Assembly (NCBI GenBank): GCA_033557465.1
Contig: CM066047.1
Span: 434,001-498,000, forward strand
Reading direction: 5' to 3'
DNA from: Ichthyophis bannanicus
Taxonomy: Eukaryota > Chordata > Amphibia > Gymnophiona > Ichthyophiidae
Length of the DNA: 64,000 nucleotides
This document shows positions 42,633 through 53,079 of the stretch, piece after piece. The position numbers were made by a program, and so were the translations under genes. Within the stretch, counting starts at the first letter, position 1. The number at the start of each line of letters is the position of its first letter. The notes under the pieces are model-generated. The model saw only the letters and a list, made by a program, of their open reading frames with translations. It ran no database searches and was not told the origin of the DNA.

Positions 42633-43051
42633 TTACTTTAGAAGCAAAGGTATCATTTAAAGTTACAGGGACCTTTGCACAGTAGGCAGATACATAGAAG
42701 TAAAAGTTCAGTTTGACTATTTCTGCTTCCATTGTTTGAATTGTCTGTTGCAAGCCTGCTCACAGGGCAGAGCTAAATAAATGATCTTACAGCCTTTCCA
42801 CAAGTACCTGATCAACTCTAGTCTTCACAGATTCCAGAGCCTCCACACAGCTAAGCTTTCAGCCTTCTGTCTTTTGAACATAAGAACATAACATAAGATA
42901 TGCCATATTGGGTCAGACCAAGGTCCATCAAGCCCAGTATCCTGTTTCCAACAGTGGCCAGTCTAGGTCATACGTACCTAGCAGTTTCCCCAAAAGACAC
43001 AGGTTCCACAATGCTTGTACTGGGTCAAACATTGATATCCTGGGTCCCTTC

Positions 43052-43966
43052 TTAGTAATGGTTTATGGACCTATCCTCCAGGAACTTGTCCAAACCTTTT
43101 TTAAACCCAGCTACACTAACAGCCTTTACTACATCCTCTGGTAAAAAATTCCAGAGTTTGATTACACATTGAGTGAAAAAATATTTTCTTTTATTAGTCT
43201 TAAATAGTTTACCCTGTAGCTTCATTGCATGTCCCCTAGTCTTTCTATATTCTGATAACGTAAACAATTGATCTATGTTTACACATTCCATTCCGTTCAT
43301 TAATTTATAGACTTCTATCATATCTCCCCTCAGCCGTCTCTTTTCCAGGTTAAAGAGCCCTAACCATTTTAGCCTTTCTTCATAGGAGTATCCTTCCATC
43401 CCCTTTACCATTTTGGTGGCTCTTCTCTGAACCTTTTCTAATATCGCTATATCCTTTTTAAGATACGGCGACCAGAATAGCACACAATATTCAAGGTGCG
43501 GTCTCACCATGGAACGATATAGAGGCATTATAATATCTTTTGTTTTATTTTCCATTCCTTTCCTTATCATACCTAGCATTCTATTTGCTCTCTTGGCCGC
43601 CGCTGCACACTGGGCCGAGGGTTTTAACATGGTATCCACAATGATGCCTAAATGTTTTTCCTGAGTGGTGGTTCCTAATGTGGAATCTTGCATCGTGTAA
43701 CCATAGTTTGGGGTGTTCTTCCCTAGGTGCATAACTTTGCACTTGTCCACATTAAATTTCATCTGCCATTTTGATGCCCAGTCTTCCAATTTATCAAGAT
43801 CCTCTTGCAATTTTCCACAATCCTCTTGGATTTTAACAACTTTAAATAGTTTTGTCTCATCTGCAAATTTGATAACCTCACTCGTTATTCCACTTTCCAG
43901 GTCGTTTATGAATATATCAAAAAGCAGTTGACCCAGCACAGATCCCTGGGGTACACCACTATTCAC
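43052..43966 (-). pseudogene. CR1 RT, palm to C-terminus
   Basis: An open 304-codon frame with GVPQGSVLGQLLFDIFINDL, the catalytic block IKFADETKL (second Asp replaced by Glu), KCKVMHLG, then the C-terminal CR1 signature [33 protein letters not shown] and FKKGLDKFLEDRS. The FADE change would disable polymerase activity. The first catalytic Asp lies upstream of the L2 tail at 44040-44335. Confidence 0.9.
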
Positions 43967-44039
43967 CTTTCTTCATTGGGAAAATTGGCCATTTAGCCCT
44001 ACCCTCTGCTTTCTGTCTTTTAACCAGTTCCTGATCCAC

Positions 44040-44335
44040 AGTAGTACACATCGACCCACACCAATTCCCAAACCAACCCAACATAGAAAGGAATAGTCGA
44101 TCCAAGCTGGCCCATACGGAATAACACATGGCCTAAACCCAATAAATAAGATGTATATAATGCTGTAAATAATACTGTAAACATGTTATCCCCTGTTGAA
44201 TCCAAGTTGAAACTTTCCTTGTTCAATGTAATTCTATGCGGCCCGTCTACATAGTAAGATGTTGTTTTATTGTAAACCGCACTGATATGTAATAGCGCGG
44301 TATATAAGAGAAATTAAATAAATAAATAAATAAAT
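44040..44335 (+). repeat. L2-like 3' tail inserted in CR1
   Basis: It ends GTAAACCGCACTGATATGTA, GCGCGGTATATAAGAG and (AAAT)n at 44335. No coding left. CR1 sequence is found on both sides. Confidence 0.8.
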
Positions 44336-44823
44336 ACACACACTGCCTCCTATCCCATGACTCTTTAGTTTTGCCAAAAGTCTCTAATGAGGGACTTTGT
44401 CAAAGGCTTTCTGAAAGTTCAGATACACTATATCAACCGACTCACCTTTGTCCACCTGTTTATTCACACCTTCTAAAAACATAACAGATTAGTAAGACAA
44501 GATCTTCCTTGTCTAAAGCCATGTTGGCAGTCTCCCATTAGGCCCTGACTATCTACATGCTGAGTAATTTTATTCTTTATGATGGTTTCTACCATTTTTC
44601 CCGGTACTGACATCAGGCTCACCGGTCTGAAGTTTCCCAGATCACCCCTGGAGCCCTTTTTAAAAATTGGTGTTACATTGGCGATCCTCCAATCTTCAGG
44701 TATTAGAGATGATTTAATGATATTTCACAGATTACTAATAGCAGGTATGCAATCTCATATTTCAGTTCCTTCAACACCCTTGGATGTATACCATCTGGCC
44801 CAGGTGATTTGTTACTCTTCAGT

Positions 44824-45735
44824 TTATCTAATAGTTGTAATACATCTTCCCGATGGTATCAATATTTCCTTCAATTCTTCTGCACCTTTAAATACCACTT
44901 CAGTCATGGGTAACATCCCTACATCTTCCTCAGTAAAGACCGAAGCAAAGAATTCATTCAGTCTCTCTGCTATCGCCTTGTCGCCTCTTAGTGCCCCTTT
45001 AACCCCTCTATCATCTAATGGACCAACTGACTCTCTCACATGTTTTTTGCTACGAATGTACTTGAAAAAGTCTTTATTTCGTGTTTTTGTTTCCGCAGCA
45101 AGCTTCTTCTCAAATTCTCCCTTTGCCTGCCTTATCAATGCCTTGCATTTGACTTGCCAGTGCTTGTGCTGTTTCCAGGTTTCGTCGTTTGGCTCTTTTT
45201 TCCATTTCCTGAAAGATGCTTTTTTGGCAACAGCCTCTCTGACCTCACCTTTAAACCATGCTGGCAGTTTTTTGGGCTTCCTTCCACTTTTCTTAAAGTG
45301 TGGAATACAGCTGGCCTGGGCTTCCAAGATAGTATTTTTCAAGAACACCCAAGCTTGATGTAAGTCTTTAACCTTTGCAACTGCTCCTTTTAGTTTTTTC
45401 TTAACTATTTTCCTCATTTTATCATAGTCTCCCTTTTGAAAGTTAAAAGGTAGTACTGTGGATTTCCATACTATCCCTCCTCCACTAATTAAATCAAAGG
45501 CGATCATGCTATGATCACTATTGCCAAGTGGCCCCAACACCCTTATCTCTTGCACTAGATCTGGTGTTCCACTAAGGACTAAGTCTAATATAGGTTCCCC
45601 TCTGGTCGGTTCATGAACCAACTGCTCTAAGAAGTAGTCATTTATTTCATCTAGGAACTTTATCTCCCTAGCATGTCCTGACGTGACACTGACCCAGTGG
45701 ATACCGGGGTAATTGAAATCACCCATTATTATTAC
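44824..45735 (-). pseudogene. CR1 endonuclease C-terminus and linker
   Basis: The frame from about 45735 down contains MGDFNYPGIHW (metal site), LVHEPTRGEPILDLVLS and NSDHSMIAFD (catalytic S-D-H), then the linker up to RT (FKYIRSKKHVRESVGPL, FFASVFTEED). The upstream part of the same ORF (45906-45740) is translation of the inserted L2 monomers and not CR1. The endonuclease N-terminal half is at 46494-46865. Confidence 0.9.
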
Positions 45736-46380
45736 TGTGCTGGCACGCAGAGACTGGGAGAGCAGCAGCCAACCAGCATCAGAGGTGTGTGAGTGGGAGC
45801 TCCCCCTCTTTCCTTTCAGCCTGCCCATACCAGCAGCCTTTAACGGCTTTAAAACCATCACTTCCACTGGCGCGCAGAGAAGGGGAGAGCAGCAGCCAAC
45901 CAGCATCAGAGGTGTGTGAGTGGGAGCTCCACCTCTTTCCTTTCAGCCTGCCCATACCTGCAGCCTTTAACGGCTTTAAAACCATCACTTCCACTGGCGC
46001 GCCCACACCTGAGGGCCTCGCTGGAGGGCCCTTTGGCATGGCCCTTAGGCGTAGGACCGTGCGGGGCTGTTTAAAATGCTGCTACATTGGTTCTGCTTGC
46101 TGTGGAGATCGGAGCGGTGGAGGGGTGATGTCGACAGCGGAGGTTGTGAGTGGGAGCTTAAACACCTGGTGGTATGATATCTACCTCTTCGGATGCTATG
46201 TGGAGCATTTCTTCTTGTCTTCTCTATTCCTTTAACTATCACTGTATCTCTTATTCTGTCCTGTCTAATTAATGGCGTTCTTTTCATATTTTCTGTAACT
46301 TTTATGTAATATTGTAAACCGCTCTGATGCTTTGGCTTGAGCGGTATATCAAATGTAATAAATATAAACATAAACATAAC
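45736..46380 (+). mobile_element. Short L2-like copy: 5' monomers joined to 3' tail
   Basis: About 645 bp inserted in the CR1 endonuclease. It starts with two 127-bp monomers, then a 5'UTR-like block (CACACCTGAGGGCC...GGAGGGCCCTTTGGC) related to the complement of 59560-59600. It ends with the L2 tail TGTAAACCGCTCTGATGC, GAGCGGTATATC and AATAAA at about 46370. No ORF1/ORF2 sequence lies between, so it is an internally deleted, non-autonomous copy. Confidence 0.75.
45741..45994 (+). repeat. 127-bp tandem monomers (5' end of short L2)
   Basis: Units begin TGGCACGCAG/TGGCGCGCAG at 45741 and 45868, and the next TGGCGCGC is at 45995, giving a spacing of 127 bp. Each contains GTGAGTGGGAGCTCC and AACGGCTTTAAAACCATCAC. 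The layout resembles promoter monomers at LINE 5' ends. Confidence 0.85.
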
Positions 46381-46493
46381 TTTCGTTAGCTTCCTTGATT
46401 TCTTTGAGCATTTCATCATCCATTTGTTCATTCTGGCCAGGCTGTCGATAGTACACCCCCACTGCCATCACCTTCCCCTTTTTACATGGAATT

Positions 46494-46865
46494 TCAATCC
46501 ATAAGAGATTCTACAGCAAATTTTGTTTCCTGCAAAACTTTAATCCTTTCTGACTCAATGCCCTCTCTAACATAGAGCGCAACCCCTCCACCAATTTGAT
46601 CAGCTCTATCATTACGATATAGTTTGTACCCAGGTATCACAGTGTCCCACTGGTTGTCCTCCTTCCACCATGTCTCTGATAGTCCAATCATATCTAACCT
46701 CTCATTTAGTGCTATATATTCTAACTCTCCCATCTTATTTTTTAGACTTCTAACATTTGCATACAAGCATTTTAGAGACTTTATTTTATTCATATTAATT
46801 TGGCTATTGGTAGACATGGGTAATTTGGGATCTTTAAGCTCTGTCTGATCCATACTCGAGGGCAT
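46494..46865 (-). pseudogene. CR1 endonuclease, N-terminal half
   Basis: The frame has LKCLYANVRSLKNKMGELE, the active-site Glu in IGLSETWW, IPGYKLYRNDR and GGGVALYVREG, all CR1 endonuclease motifs. It ends with a stop at 46494. The rest of the domain lies past the short L2 insertion. Confidence 0.9.
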
Positions 46866-46959
46866 TTGGGCTACTTTACTCTTTTTTGGAACCTCTGCTT
46901 TTGGTAGTATCCTTCAAGGATACATTTTTCTGAACCATTCGCTCTTGGGCGACTGTCGG

Positions 46960-47300
46960 CTTTCCCCAGGAAATACTTTTTCACTGAAAGGGTGGTGGAT
47001 GCTTGGAATGCCCTCCTGATGAAAGTGGTGGGAGCAAATACAGTGACAGAATTCAAAAGGGCATGGGACAGACACAGTGGATCCCTTTACAGCAACAGGA
47101 TAAAATCAAAATAAACGTATCTAATTTTTCAATATACAGGGGTGTCCTAGATGGAATGGTGGGTTCACCCCTGAAACAGACATAGGGAGGGGAGGCCTGC
47201 ACGGAGCGGCAGGTGCACCTACTCTTGCCATCTTACTGGGCAGACTAGATGGGACCATACTGGTCTTTATCTGCCGTCATTTACTATGTTACTATGTTAC
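46960..47300 (+). repeat. CR1-type LINE 3' end
   Basis: The last codons of an RT-like frame (RVVDAWNALLMKVVGAN, EFKRAWDRH), a 3'UTR with TGGGCAGACTAGATGGGACC and CTTTATCTGCCGTCATTTAC, and an (ACTATGTT)n microsatellite tail at 47281-47300. Orientation is opposite to the CR1 on its left. Confidence 0.8.
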
Positions 47301-47603
47301 ACATCTCATTCCCAAATCGACAGTGAATGGACTGTTCCGACCTGAAACTGATGTCCATGTCCTCAGCAAGCTCCCTGCTTCAACTCTCTCTTCATTCCTG
47401 CTCGTGGAAGGCCTACCAGAACGTTTGTTACTATGAACACTTTGGCAGCCCTTTTGGAAACGTTTGTACCAGTCATAAACTCGAGAATGACTCAAGCATT
47501 CATCGCCATACACATGCTGTAACTTGTCATAAATCTCTTCACAAGAATCTCCAAGTTTCTGGCAGAATTTAATGCAAATTCGCTGTTCAATTTTTTCACT
47601 CAT
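47292..47603 (-). pseudogene. mariner transposase, N-terminal HTH part
   Basis: A 103-codon frame starting MSEKIEQRICIKFCQKLG, with HSRVYDWYKRFQKG and RSGRPSTSRNEE: the paired helix-turn-helix DNA-binding region of mariner transposases. The DDD catalytic domain is absent. Confidence 0.88.
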
Positions 47604-47800
47604 TGTAAATCTGACAAACTACTTTTGCACGATACCAAACATCACGTGATTTAAAAAATTACAGGTGTGCTGCAGCCACGCTACGTTCTGCACATGCAGA
47701 GCACATAACTAGGTCACTGCATGCTTAATAGCATTGTGGTGCGACATTATTGTTATATAATTACACAACTAGTCTCAATACTTTTTGATCACACCTCTAA
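47292..47800 (-). mobile_element. mariner transposon fragment
   Basis: The 5' part of a Tc1/mariner element on the - strand. The terminus near 47800 reads (complement) AGAGGTGTGATCAAAAAGTA. A leader and the start of the transposase gene follow. It is cut on the left at about 47292 by CR1 sequence, so the catalytic domain is missing. Confidence 0.82.
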
Positions 47801-47929
47801 TGGGCTAAGTTACCAGTGAGGAGAAAAGGTCTCTATTCTGTTTTACTTTATAAGAAAGATTTGAAAGCATTGTTGTTTGATTCTTAAATTTGATTTTAAA
47901 TTCTGTTTTTCTTTTAATCACGAGTATGC

Positions 47930-48096
47930 TCCATTCCAATAACCATGACAAAATCCAGTCAGTCGACTTGTAAGAGAGCATTCAGTATATATGCTCCAAC
48001 AATATTGAGCTCCCTCCTGAAAACAGAGCCATCAAGGACTTACGGAACTTCAGAAAGGCACTAAAAACATTACTTTTCAAAGAGCATTATGGACAG
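47930..48096 (+). pseudogene. L2-like RT, extreme C-terminus
   Basis: + strand sequence with CKRAFSIYAPT, then after a frameshift DLRNFRKALKTLLFKEHYG, the end of the L2 RT frame. It is interrupted at 48096 by an LTR-like insertion (duplication GACAG). The L2 3'UTR and tail resume at 51021 and end at about 51298 (CAATGTAAACAGCTTTG...AAATAAATAC). Confidence 0.8.
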
Positions 48097-48845
48097 TGTC
48101 AAAGCCCTCATCACTCGCCTCTAGTTTTAGAGGGGCATGGTGATTGGAGGAACCTTCCCCTATCAGCCTTAGCAGCCTATTTCCTTGTGGTGTCTTCTGG
48201 GAAATGTAGTACTGCTAAGATGTGTTTGTGCTTCAGGTAGAAGGTTGTAGTTAAGGCCATCGAGATAAGGCATATAACAGAAAATTTATTTCGCACAAAA
48301 AGATTCAAAGTACCATATACAGGATTATTTCTGTAGGATTTGCTCAAAGTACAGCAGATGGCTGGCAAAGTAAACAAAAGAACCCAAAAATGGCTGTTTA
48401 AAGTCTTCTTACTTTCAGAAGCACAGCCTTCGATAGCAAGGCTGCTACCTTCCTTTTAGTCCTTGCTAATTACAGCATAAAGTCCAAACAAGCTTAATCT
48501 TCTGTGGCACTTTGGCTTCTATCAGCCTCAATTCCTTCTAGGCTGCATTTCAGGTACAACAGAACTCAAAACAAGAAGCAAATATTCAGACTGCCATCAA
48601 AAACTCTCAAAAGTCTTGTCACATTACAGAGGAGCAAAGAAAACCTCTTCTAGCAGGTAAATTGGCTTCTTGCCGTTTCACAGTTCAAACCACAGGTGGA
48701 TAACAAGCATGAATCAAAGCTTCCTGCTTATCCTTAAATTTCAGTAAACTTCCCTTTTAAAAACATATGGGAATTTACCACCACACTGCCTGTTTCTTAT
48801 GGTTACCTTTTCAGGGAGGATAATTCTTTCAGGGCTGGCTCTTCC

Positions 48846-49175
48846 TCATGACTCCATGTCTAAGGCTTGGCACAGAGAGCAATCCATAAGGATGTCTTCT
48901 TCCCCCAACTCTGCCACTGGCTCTTCCAGCTGCATGGGTTCTGACTCACCCACCCGGTCAGACTGCTCAGCTGACAACCTCTCCGGTGCTCTGAGAGCTT
49001 CTCCACCTCCTGGCTCCCACCTCTGCTGCCAACCTGTTGCAGGGAATTCAGCCCTCTCAGCTCCTGGTAGCTTGGCTCTTCTGCATGAGTCAGCACCTTC
49101 TCTACCTCCTTCTCTTCTCCGGACTCTGCCTTCTCCTCCCTCTCCTCCTTTCTTTCTGTCTGTATACTCTAGCAT
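48846..49175 (-). pseudogene. ORF of LTR-like element copy 3, C-terminal part
   Basis: A 109-codon visible frame: basic Arg/Glu-rich start, then an acidic end with EPMQLEEP and, 10 residues later, MDCSLCQAL before the stop. The upstream part is separated by the nested copy 4. Unknown function; the tail pattern is shared with copies 1 and 2. Confidence 0.5.
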
Positions 49176-49209
49176 AGGCTTATACCTCCAGGTGTTGGCA
49201 ATCCCCTTG

Positions 49210-50740
49210 CCTTCTGGTATTTGAGTAATCAGGGAACTTGTTGAAGTAAGGGTTTTGGACCTCGTGCCCTGTGATAAGGAAGCGTATCATAGTTCAGGAG
49301 GGAGCTATAAAAGAGGTGAATTGGCTCTGAACAAGCAACCTGTCTTTGCTGGTAGAAATACTAAAACAGAATGTTTTCATAAAAGACTACCAAACCCAGA
49401 ATGCACCAGGTTACAAACAGCCTCTAGGAGAGCTGAAGTGGGGAAATGTGTGTTCAATCAGGAGAGCTATGAGGTAATCCCCAATCACTCATCTCCAAGG
49501 GCAGGACTTGATTCAGCACACCTGGGCTGTGCTAGGGTGGAGTGTCCCTCTAAGCACGTTAAAAGTAAAGGATATTCTACACAGAGACAGAACAGGCAGA
49601 ACCAGGAGAACAAGGAGAGACAGAAGCAGAAGCCATTGGAGAAAGGACTACAACAGCAGAAGCAACGTGGAAGGAAGAAGAGAAAGACATCTTGGAGGTC
49701 TAAAGAAGGAGCCCACAGCAGTACGTGTGTTAGGAGTGATTCCAGAGGCAAGCATACTCCATTGGACTGGAGGAAGCCAGAGGAGTGGGGTTATAACGCC
49801 AGGAATTCCCAGACGGCACCTTTGAAGGAGATGGCTGCATTTGGAAGGGGCCCTAAGACCGGTGCAAGAAGGTATGTGAAGAGAGACCCAGTGTCCAGGG
49901 ATCTTGATTGGAAGGCTGGACATAAAAGCCGGATTACTTACTGGCCAGGATACCTGGAGAGGAAACCTAACAGCAAAGGAAGCTCAGGTATGAACTTTGA
50001 TCTATGCCCTAGCTCTTCTCCAGGAAGACAGCAGGGAAACAAATATTATCCTGAGAGTGATCAATTAAGGAATTCCTCTGAGCCAGACCATGATATTGAT
50101 TCCATGATATTTGAGGAAGAAGGAGATATATCAAATGATCAGAATGAATACATGGATTGCTCTCTGTCTAGGCTGCTGTTTTAAAATACTTTCTCACTAA
50201 TACAACAACCACCAAAAGGAACTGTAACTTGTTCTTTTATCTACCCAGAAAAGTCTCTGCAAGAAAGCTTTAGGGTAGGATTGAGCCACGTAGAGAGAGT
50301 GAACCAGCAAAGGGGTTTGCAGCTAGCTAATTATTGGTAATTGAGCCAGGCACAAGTGCACGTGAGCTCTGGAAGGAAACTTCTTTTTGTGTGTGTAAAT
50401 AGAAGAAAGTTATCCTTGATAAAGAACAGTTTTTTTTGTTACTTTTGGGTTTTGTTTTTGCCTTTTGGAGCACTGCTAAGAAGGTCATTAGCAGGAGCCA
50501 TCAAAAAGACCTTTTCTGTTTCCCATCAAGGTCTTTATTGATTTATTGCTTAAGAAGTTCAGTTACCTAATATCATGTTTTGTTTCTCCTGAGTACAATA
50601 CTTGAAGCAAGTGTCCTTTTGTGTTACCAAGTAAATCTGTGTGGGAGAATTAACCCCATGAATAAAATCTGTTTTCTTTGCTTACACTCGAGCATCACAA
50701 CTCATTATTTTGTGAACGGCTGATTCTGGTACGAATGAAC
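49210..50740 (+). mobile_element. LTR-like element, copy 4 (nested)
   Basis: A + oriented relative inside copy 3. It has a 309-codon ORF (49255-50184), a 3' untranslated stretch and ATGAATAAAATC at about 50658. The exact ends are uncertain: TTCTGGTA occurs at about 49217 and 50728 and might be a target duplication, but the TG...CA ends are not clear. Confidence 0.5.
49255..50184 (+). CDS. Uncharacterised ORF of LTR-like element copy 4
   Basis: A 309-codon frame, uninterrupted. The middle is strongly basic and Gln-rich (NKERQKQKPLEKGLQQQKQR, RGRKKRKTSW). The C-terminal part is acidic (MIFEEEGD) and ends YMDCSLSRLLF. The end recalls the MDCSxC tail of copies 1-3, with the second Cys replaced by Ser. 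No known domain, signal peptide or membrane segment is visible. Whether it is translated is not known. The methionine used is simply the first in frame and the true start may lie elsewhere. Confidence 0.4.
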   Translation: MDLVPCDKEAYHSSGGSYKRGELALNKQPVFAGRNTKTECFHKRLPNPECTRLQTASRRAEVGKCVFNQESYEVIPNHSSPRAGLDSAHLGCARVECPSKHVKSKGYSTQRQNRQNQENKERQKQKPLEKGLQQQKQRGRKKRKTSWRSKEGAHSSTCVRSDSRGKHTPLDWRKPEEWGYNARNSQTAPLKEMAAFGRGPKTGARRYVKRDPVSRDLDWKAGHKSRITYWPGYLERKPNSKGSSGMNFDLCPSSSPGRQQGNKYYPESDQLRNSSEPDHDIDSMIFEEEGDISNDQNEYMDCSLSRLLF

Positions 50741-51020
50741 TACAACCCCCACAATCCTTTGCAAGTCATAATAATAATTTTGCCTTTGCCAAGACTGTGG
50801 ACATTCACGACCAGCGCCCCCGTTTACAGCCCGTAATCTCTCTCTCTTACTCTATCAGACACTGCATGAAACCTGTTCCAGCTGGGGGTTTTCTGGTTTT
50901 TAGATGTGGCTGTGGCTTTCTCACCCTGCACTCCTAAAAGGGAACCCTTTACTAGGGTGAATATTTTACGTTTCTCACCTCCCCCATACTCAGGATAGAT
51001 GACCTTGCCACAACAGACAG

Positions 51021-51298
51021 TATGATAACACTCACTGTGTCATACCATTACTCTCTCTTATCATACCTCCTACCCTCTTCTCCACCCTAATGCACCCATA
51101 CCCTCTTAACATGAAACAATGTACACCCAATAGCATAATGGTTCATGTCCACAACTCTGTTACTTTGCTGCCTGAAGTTCTTATCCAAGTACCCCTGTTA
51201 TAATGTAAGATGTTGTTTTTTTATGAAAGTTACAATGTAAACAGCTTTGAATCTATGATAAAACGGTTTTGAAGACACTTTAAATAAATACATAAAAT
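51021..51298 (+). repeat. L2-like 3'UTR and tail (second half)
   Basis: Continuation of the L2 interrupted at 48096. It ends CAATGTAAACAGCTTTGAAT, AAAACGGTTTTGAAG and an AAATAAATAC tail. Confidence 0.75.
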
Positions 51299-51394
51299 AA
51301 GTCTATGTGATTTATTAATCTTTGTTAAACCACACTGAACCACATAGCATGGGAAGAACCAGAACTCGAGCACTCCAAAGTTTCAGAATCGGTG

Positions 51395-51856
51395 ACCACA
51401 AGGAGGCAAAGGGTAATGGTGGTTGGTGACTCTCTTCTGAGGGGTACTGAGGCTTCCATCTGTCGACCAGACTTGATGTCCAGAGAGGTATGCTGTCTGC
51501 CAAGTGCCAAAATCTGAGATGTTACGGAGAGTTTGCCGAGACTCATCCAGCCGACTATTACCCAATGTTGCTAATCCATGTTGGCACAAATGAATAATGC
51601 CAGGTATCCCTCTGAGTGTATCAAAAATGACTATGGCTCTGGGACAGAGGGTGAAGCAGATAGGGGCACAGGTGGTGTTCTCGTCAATCCTCCCTGTTGA
51701 GGGTAAAAGCCAAGGCAGAGAAGCTTGCATCCTGGAGATGAATGCATGGCTGCATGGAAGGTGTCATCGAGAGTGTTTTGGTTTCCTGGACCATGGGATG
51801 CTGTTCCAAGGACTGCAGAGCAGAGATGGCGTCCATCTGTCCAAGAATGGTTGACA
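51395..51856 (+). pseudogene. CR1 ORF1, SGNH esterase-like domain
   Basis: SGNH-hydrolase blocks can be read in several frames: VMVVGDSLLRGTEAS (block I with the nucleophile Ser), LLIHVGTNE (block III, expected G-x-N-D, here G-T-N-E), AQVVFSSILPVEG, and DGVHLSKNG (block V with Asp and His). Such esterase domains are known in CR1 ORF1. Frameshifts and stops are present. Confidence 0.75.
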
Positions 51857-51974
51857 TGTCCTCAGTAGCAGACTGGCAAATCTATTGAAGAGGACTTTAA
51901 ACTAGATTCATTGGGGATGGGTGAAGAAGGCCCCCAAGTAAGTGAAGCATTAAATATCTTTATGGAACTGGGTA

Positions 51975-52215
51975 AAGGAACAACATATGGAAAGCAGTGT
52001 GTATAAATGCCCATAGCATGGGAAATAAGATCCCAGATGTTGAAGCTTTAATGGGAGAGGCTGACTTGAATTTAGTGGCAGTTACAGAAACATGGTTCAC
52101 AGAAAACCATGACTGGGATGTAACTATACCAGGCTATACTTCATTCAGAAAGGACAGGGTAGGAAGAAGGGGAGGAGGAGTGGCACTATATGTAAAAAAT
52201 AATATTAAAGCTTAG
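51975..52215 (+). pseudogene. CR1 endonuclease, N-terminal part
   Basis: An open frame with CINAHSMGNKIPDVEALMGE, the active-site Glu in VAVTETWF, IPGYTSFRKDR and GGGVALYVKNN. It is truncated by DIRS-2 insertion. Confidence 0.88.
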
Positions 52216-52375
52216 GAAATAGGAATTACACTTACCTGGTAATTGTAGTTCTTTTAGAGACTCCAGTTTAGTCCTCAACTCCTGGGTAGTGCACCTCCTC
52301 CTGCAGCTTTGGAGACTGGGCATGTCCAAAAATGTGACATCACTGCATGTAGTCTGCCGTCTCTCCCATCAGCCC
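52216..52375 (-). repeat. DIRS-2 terminal repeat (recombinase side)
   Basis: It starts AGGAAATAGGAATTACACTT and continues TTTTAGAGACTCCAGTTTAG, TCCTCAACTCCTGGG and GGAGACTGGGCATGTCC. Its outer 60 bp reappear inverted in the internal complementary region near 54480-54540. Confidence 0.85.
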
Positions 52376-53079
52376 TAGGGTTGCCAACTTTTTCACCGAG
52401 AAAAACCCGACACCTTTGGCTCGCCATGCTCCACCCATTCTCCTCCCCTAGTCCCACCCCTGCCCCGCCCCCAGCCCCACCCACAAACATTACCAAGAAT
52501 ACGTGTAGGCTAACTTCCTTGGTCAGATAATAATTAAACTGGTTACCCCAAAATCCAAACATGAAATGTACAACACTGGAGAAATAAAACTATAAAGTAA
52601 TTTCCTCTTGCACTAAACAAAAATGCAAAGATGTTAGCAATACACACTTCCCAGACCAGACATATTCCAGTTAATAAATTCAAAATAAAAAGTATTTTTC
52701 TACCTTGTGTTTGGGCATTTCATTTTTCAGTTGCAATTGCTCCAGTCACTTTCTTCTGGATTCTTCGTGTCTTCTGCGAGCTATCCATTTGTCCTTTCTT
52801 CTCTTTTAGATGTTTTCCATTCTCTCTCTATTTCTGCTTTAACATACTGATTGTTTCCCTTTTGCTCTTTCCCCCAATTCTTTCCTTATTCCTTTATCAT
52901 CCATTTAAATTTCACCCTTCCATTCTCAAGCCCCTCTTACTCTCCCAATACCCGACCCATCATAGACTTCTTCCACACAAAATATTTTTTCCCCTCTCCA
53001 TTCTCATTCCCCATCCATTCTAGTCCTCCCCCAAAATCAGTTCCCTTATAGTTCTAGACCCACCCAGCATCCACTCCCT

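Larger units (their letters stand above)
40762..42634 (-). mobile_element. L2-like LINE, degraded, with nested SINE
   Basis: A LINE in - orientation whose 3' end lies at about 40762 (TACTACTA repeat, then the AGTGCTACAAG block). RT motifs: VLILLDLFAAFDTIDHNLL (42280-42230), then in the next frame SRLDYYILLLAGLP and HWLPIHFRIQFKLLLLTYK (41640-41420). It is interrupted by a tRNA-derived SINE at 40800-41030. A related 3' fragment is at 9500-9610. Clade L2 or a close relative. Confidence 0.8.
42880..46870 (-). mobile_element. CR1-like LINE with two L2-derived insertions
   Basis: A long CR1-clade LINE on the - strand. The 3' end at 42880-43050 carries ATATGCCATATTGGGTCAGACC and CAGTGGCCAGTC, blocks typical of CR1 3' ends in non-mammalian tetrapods. 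RT is at 43052-44800, the linker and endonuclease C-terminus at 44824-45735, and the endonuclease N-terminus at 46494-46865. Insertions: an L2 tail at about 44040-44335 and a short L2 copy at about 45736-46380. Multiple stops. Confidence 0.88.
48097..51015 (-). mobile_element. LTR-like element, copy 3, with copy 4 nested
   Basis: A 2919-bp insertion in an L2 3' end with 5-bp target duplication GACAG (48092-48096 and 51016-51020). On the - strand it starts TGTTGTGGCAAGG and ends GGGCTTTGACA, with a reading frame ending at 48846 and AATAAA (complement, near 48283) about 190 bp before the end. A second, + oriented element (about 49210-50740) lies inside it. Same architecture as copies 1 and 2. 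Confidence 0.65.
51300..52215 (+). mobile_element. CR1-like LINE 5' fragment
   Basis: A + strand CR1 fragment holding the end of ORF1 (esterase-like) and the beginning of ORF2 (endonuclease). It is cut at about 52215 by the DIRS-2 element. Confidence 0.8.

Noticed and set aside
44579..45358. 259-codon + strand frame
   Set aside because: Antisense shadow of the CR1 linker and endonuclease, which is recognisable on the - strand.
47292..47603. Possible domesticated mariner HTH gene
   Set aside because: The frame runs into CR1 sequence at its end and lacks the catalytic domain; it looks like a truncated transposon.
49648..49923. - strand frame over the copy 4 ORF
   Set aside because: Shadow of the long + strand frame; no similarity of its own.
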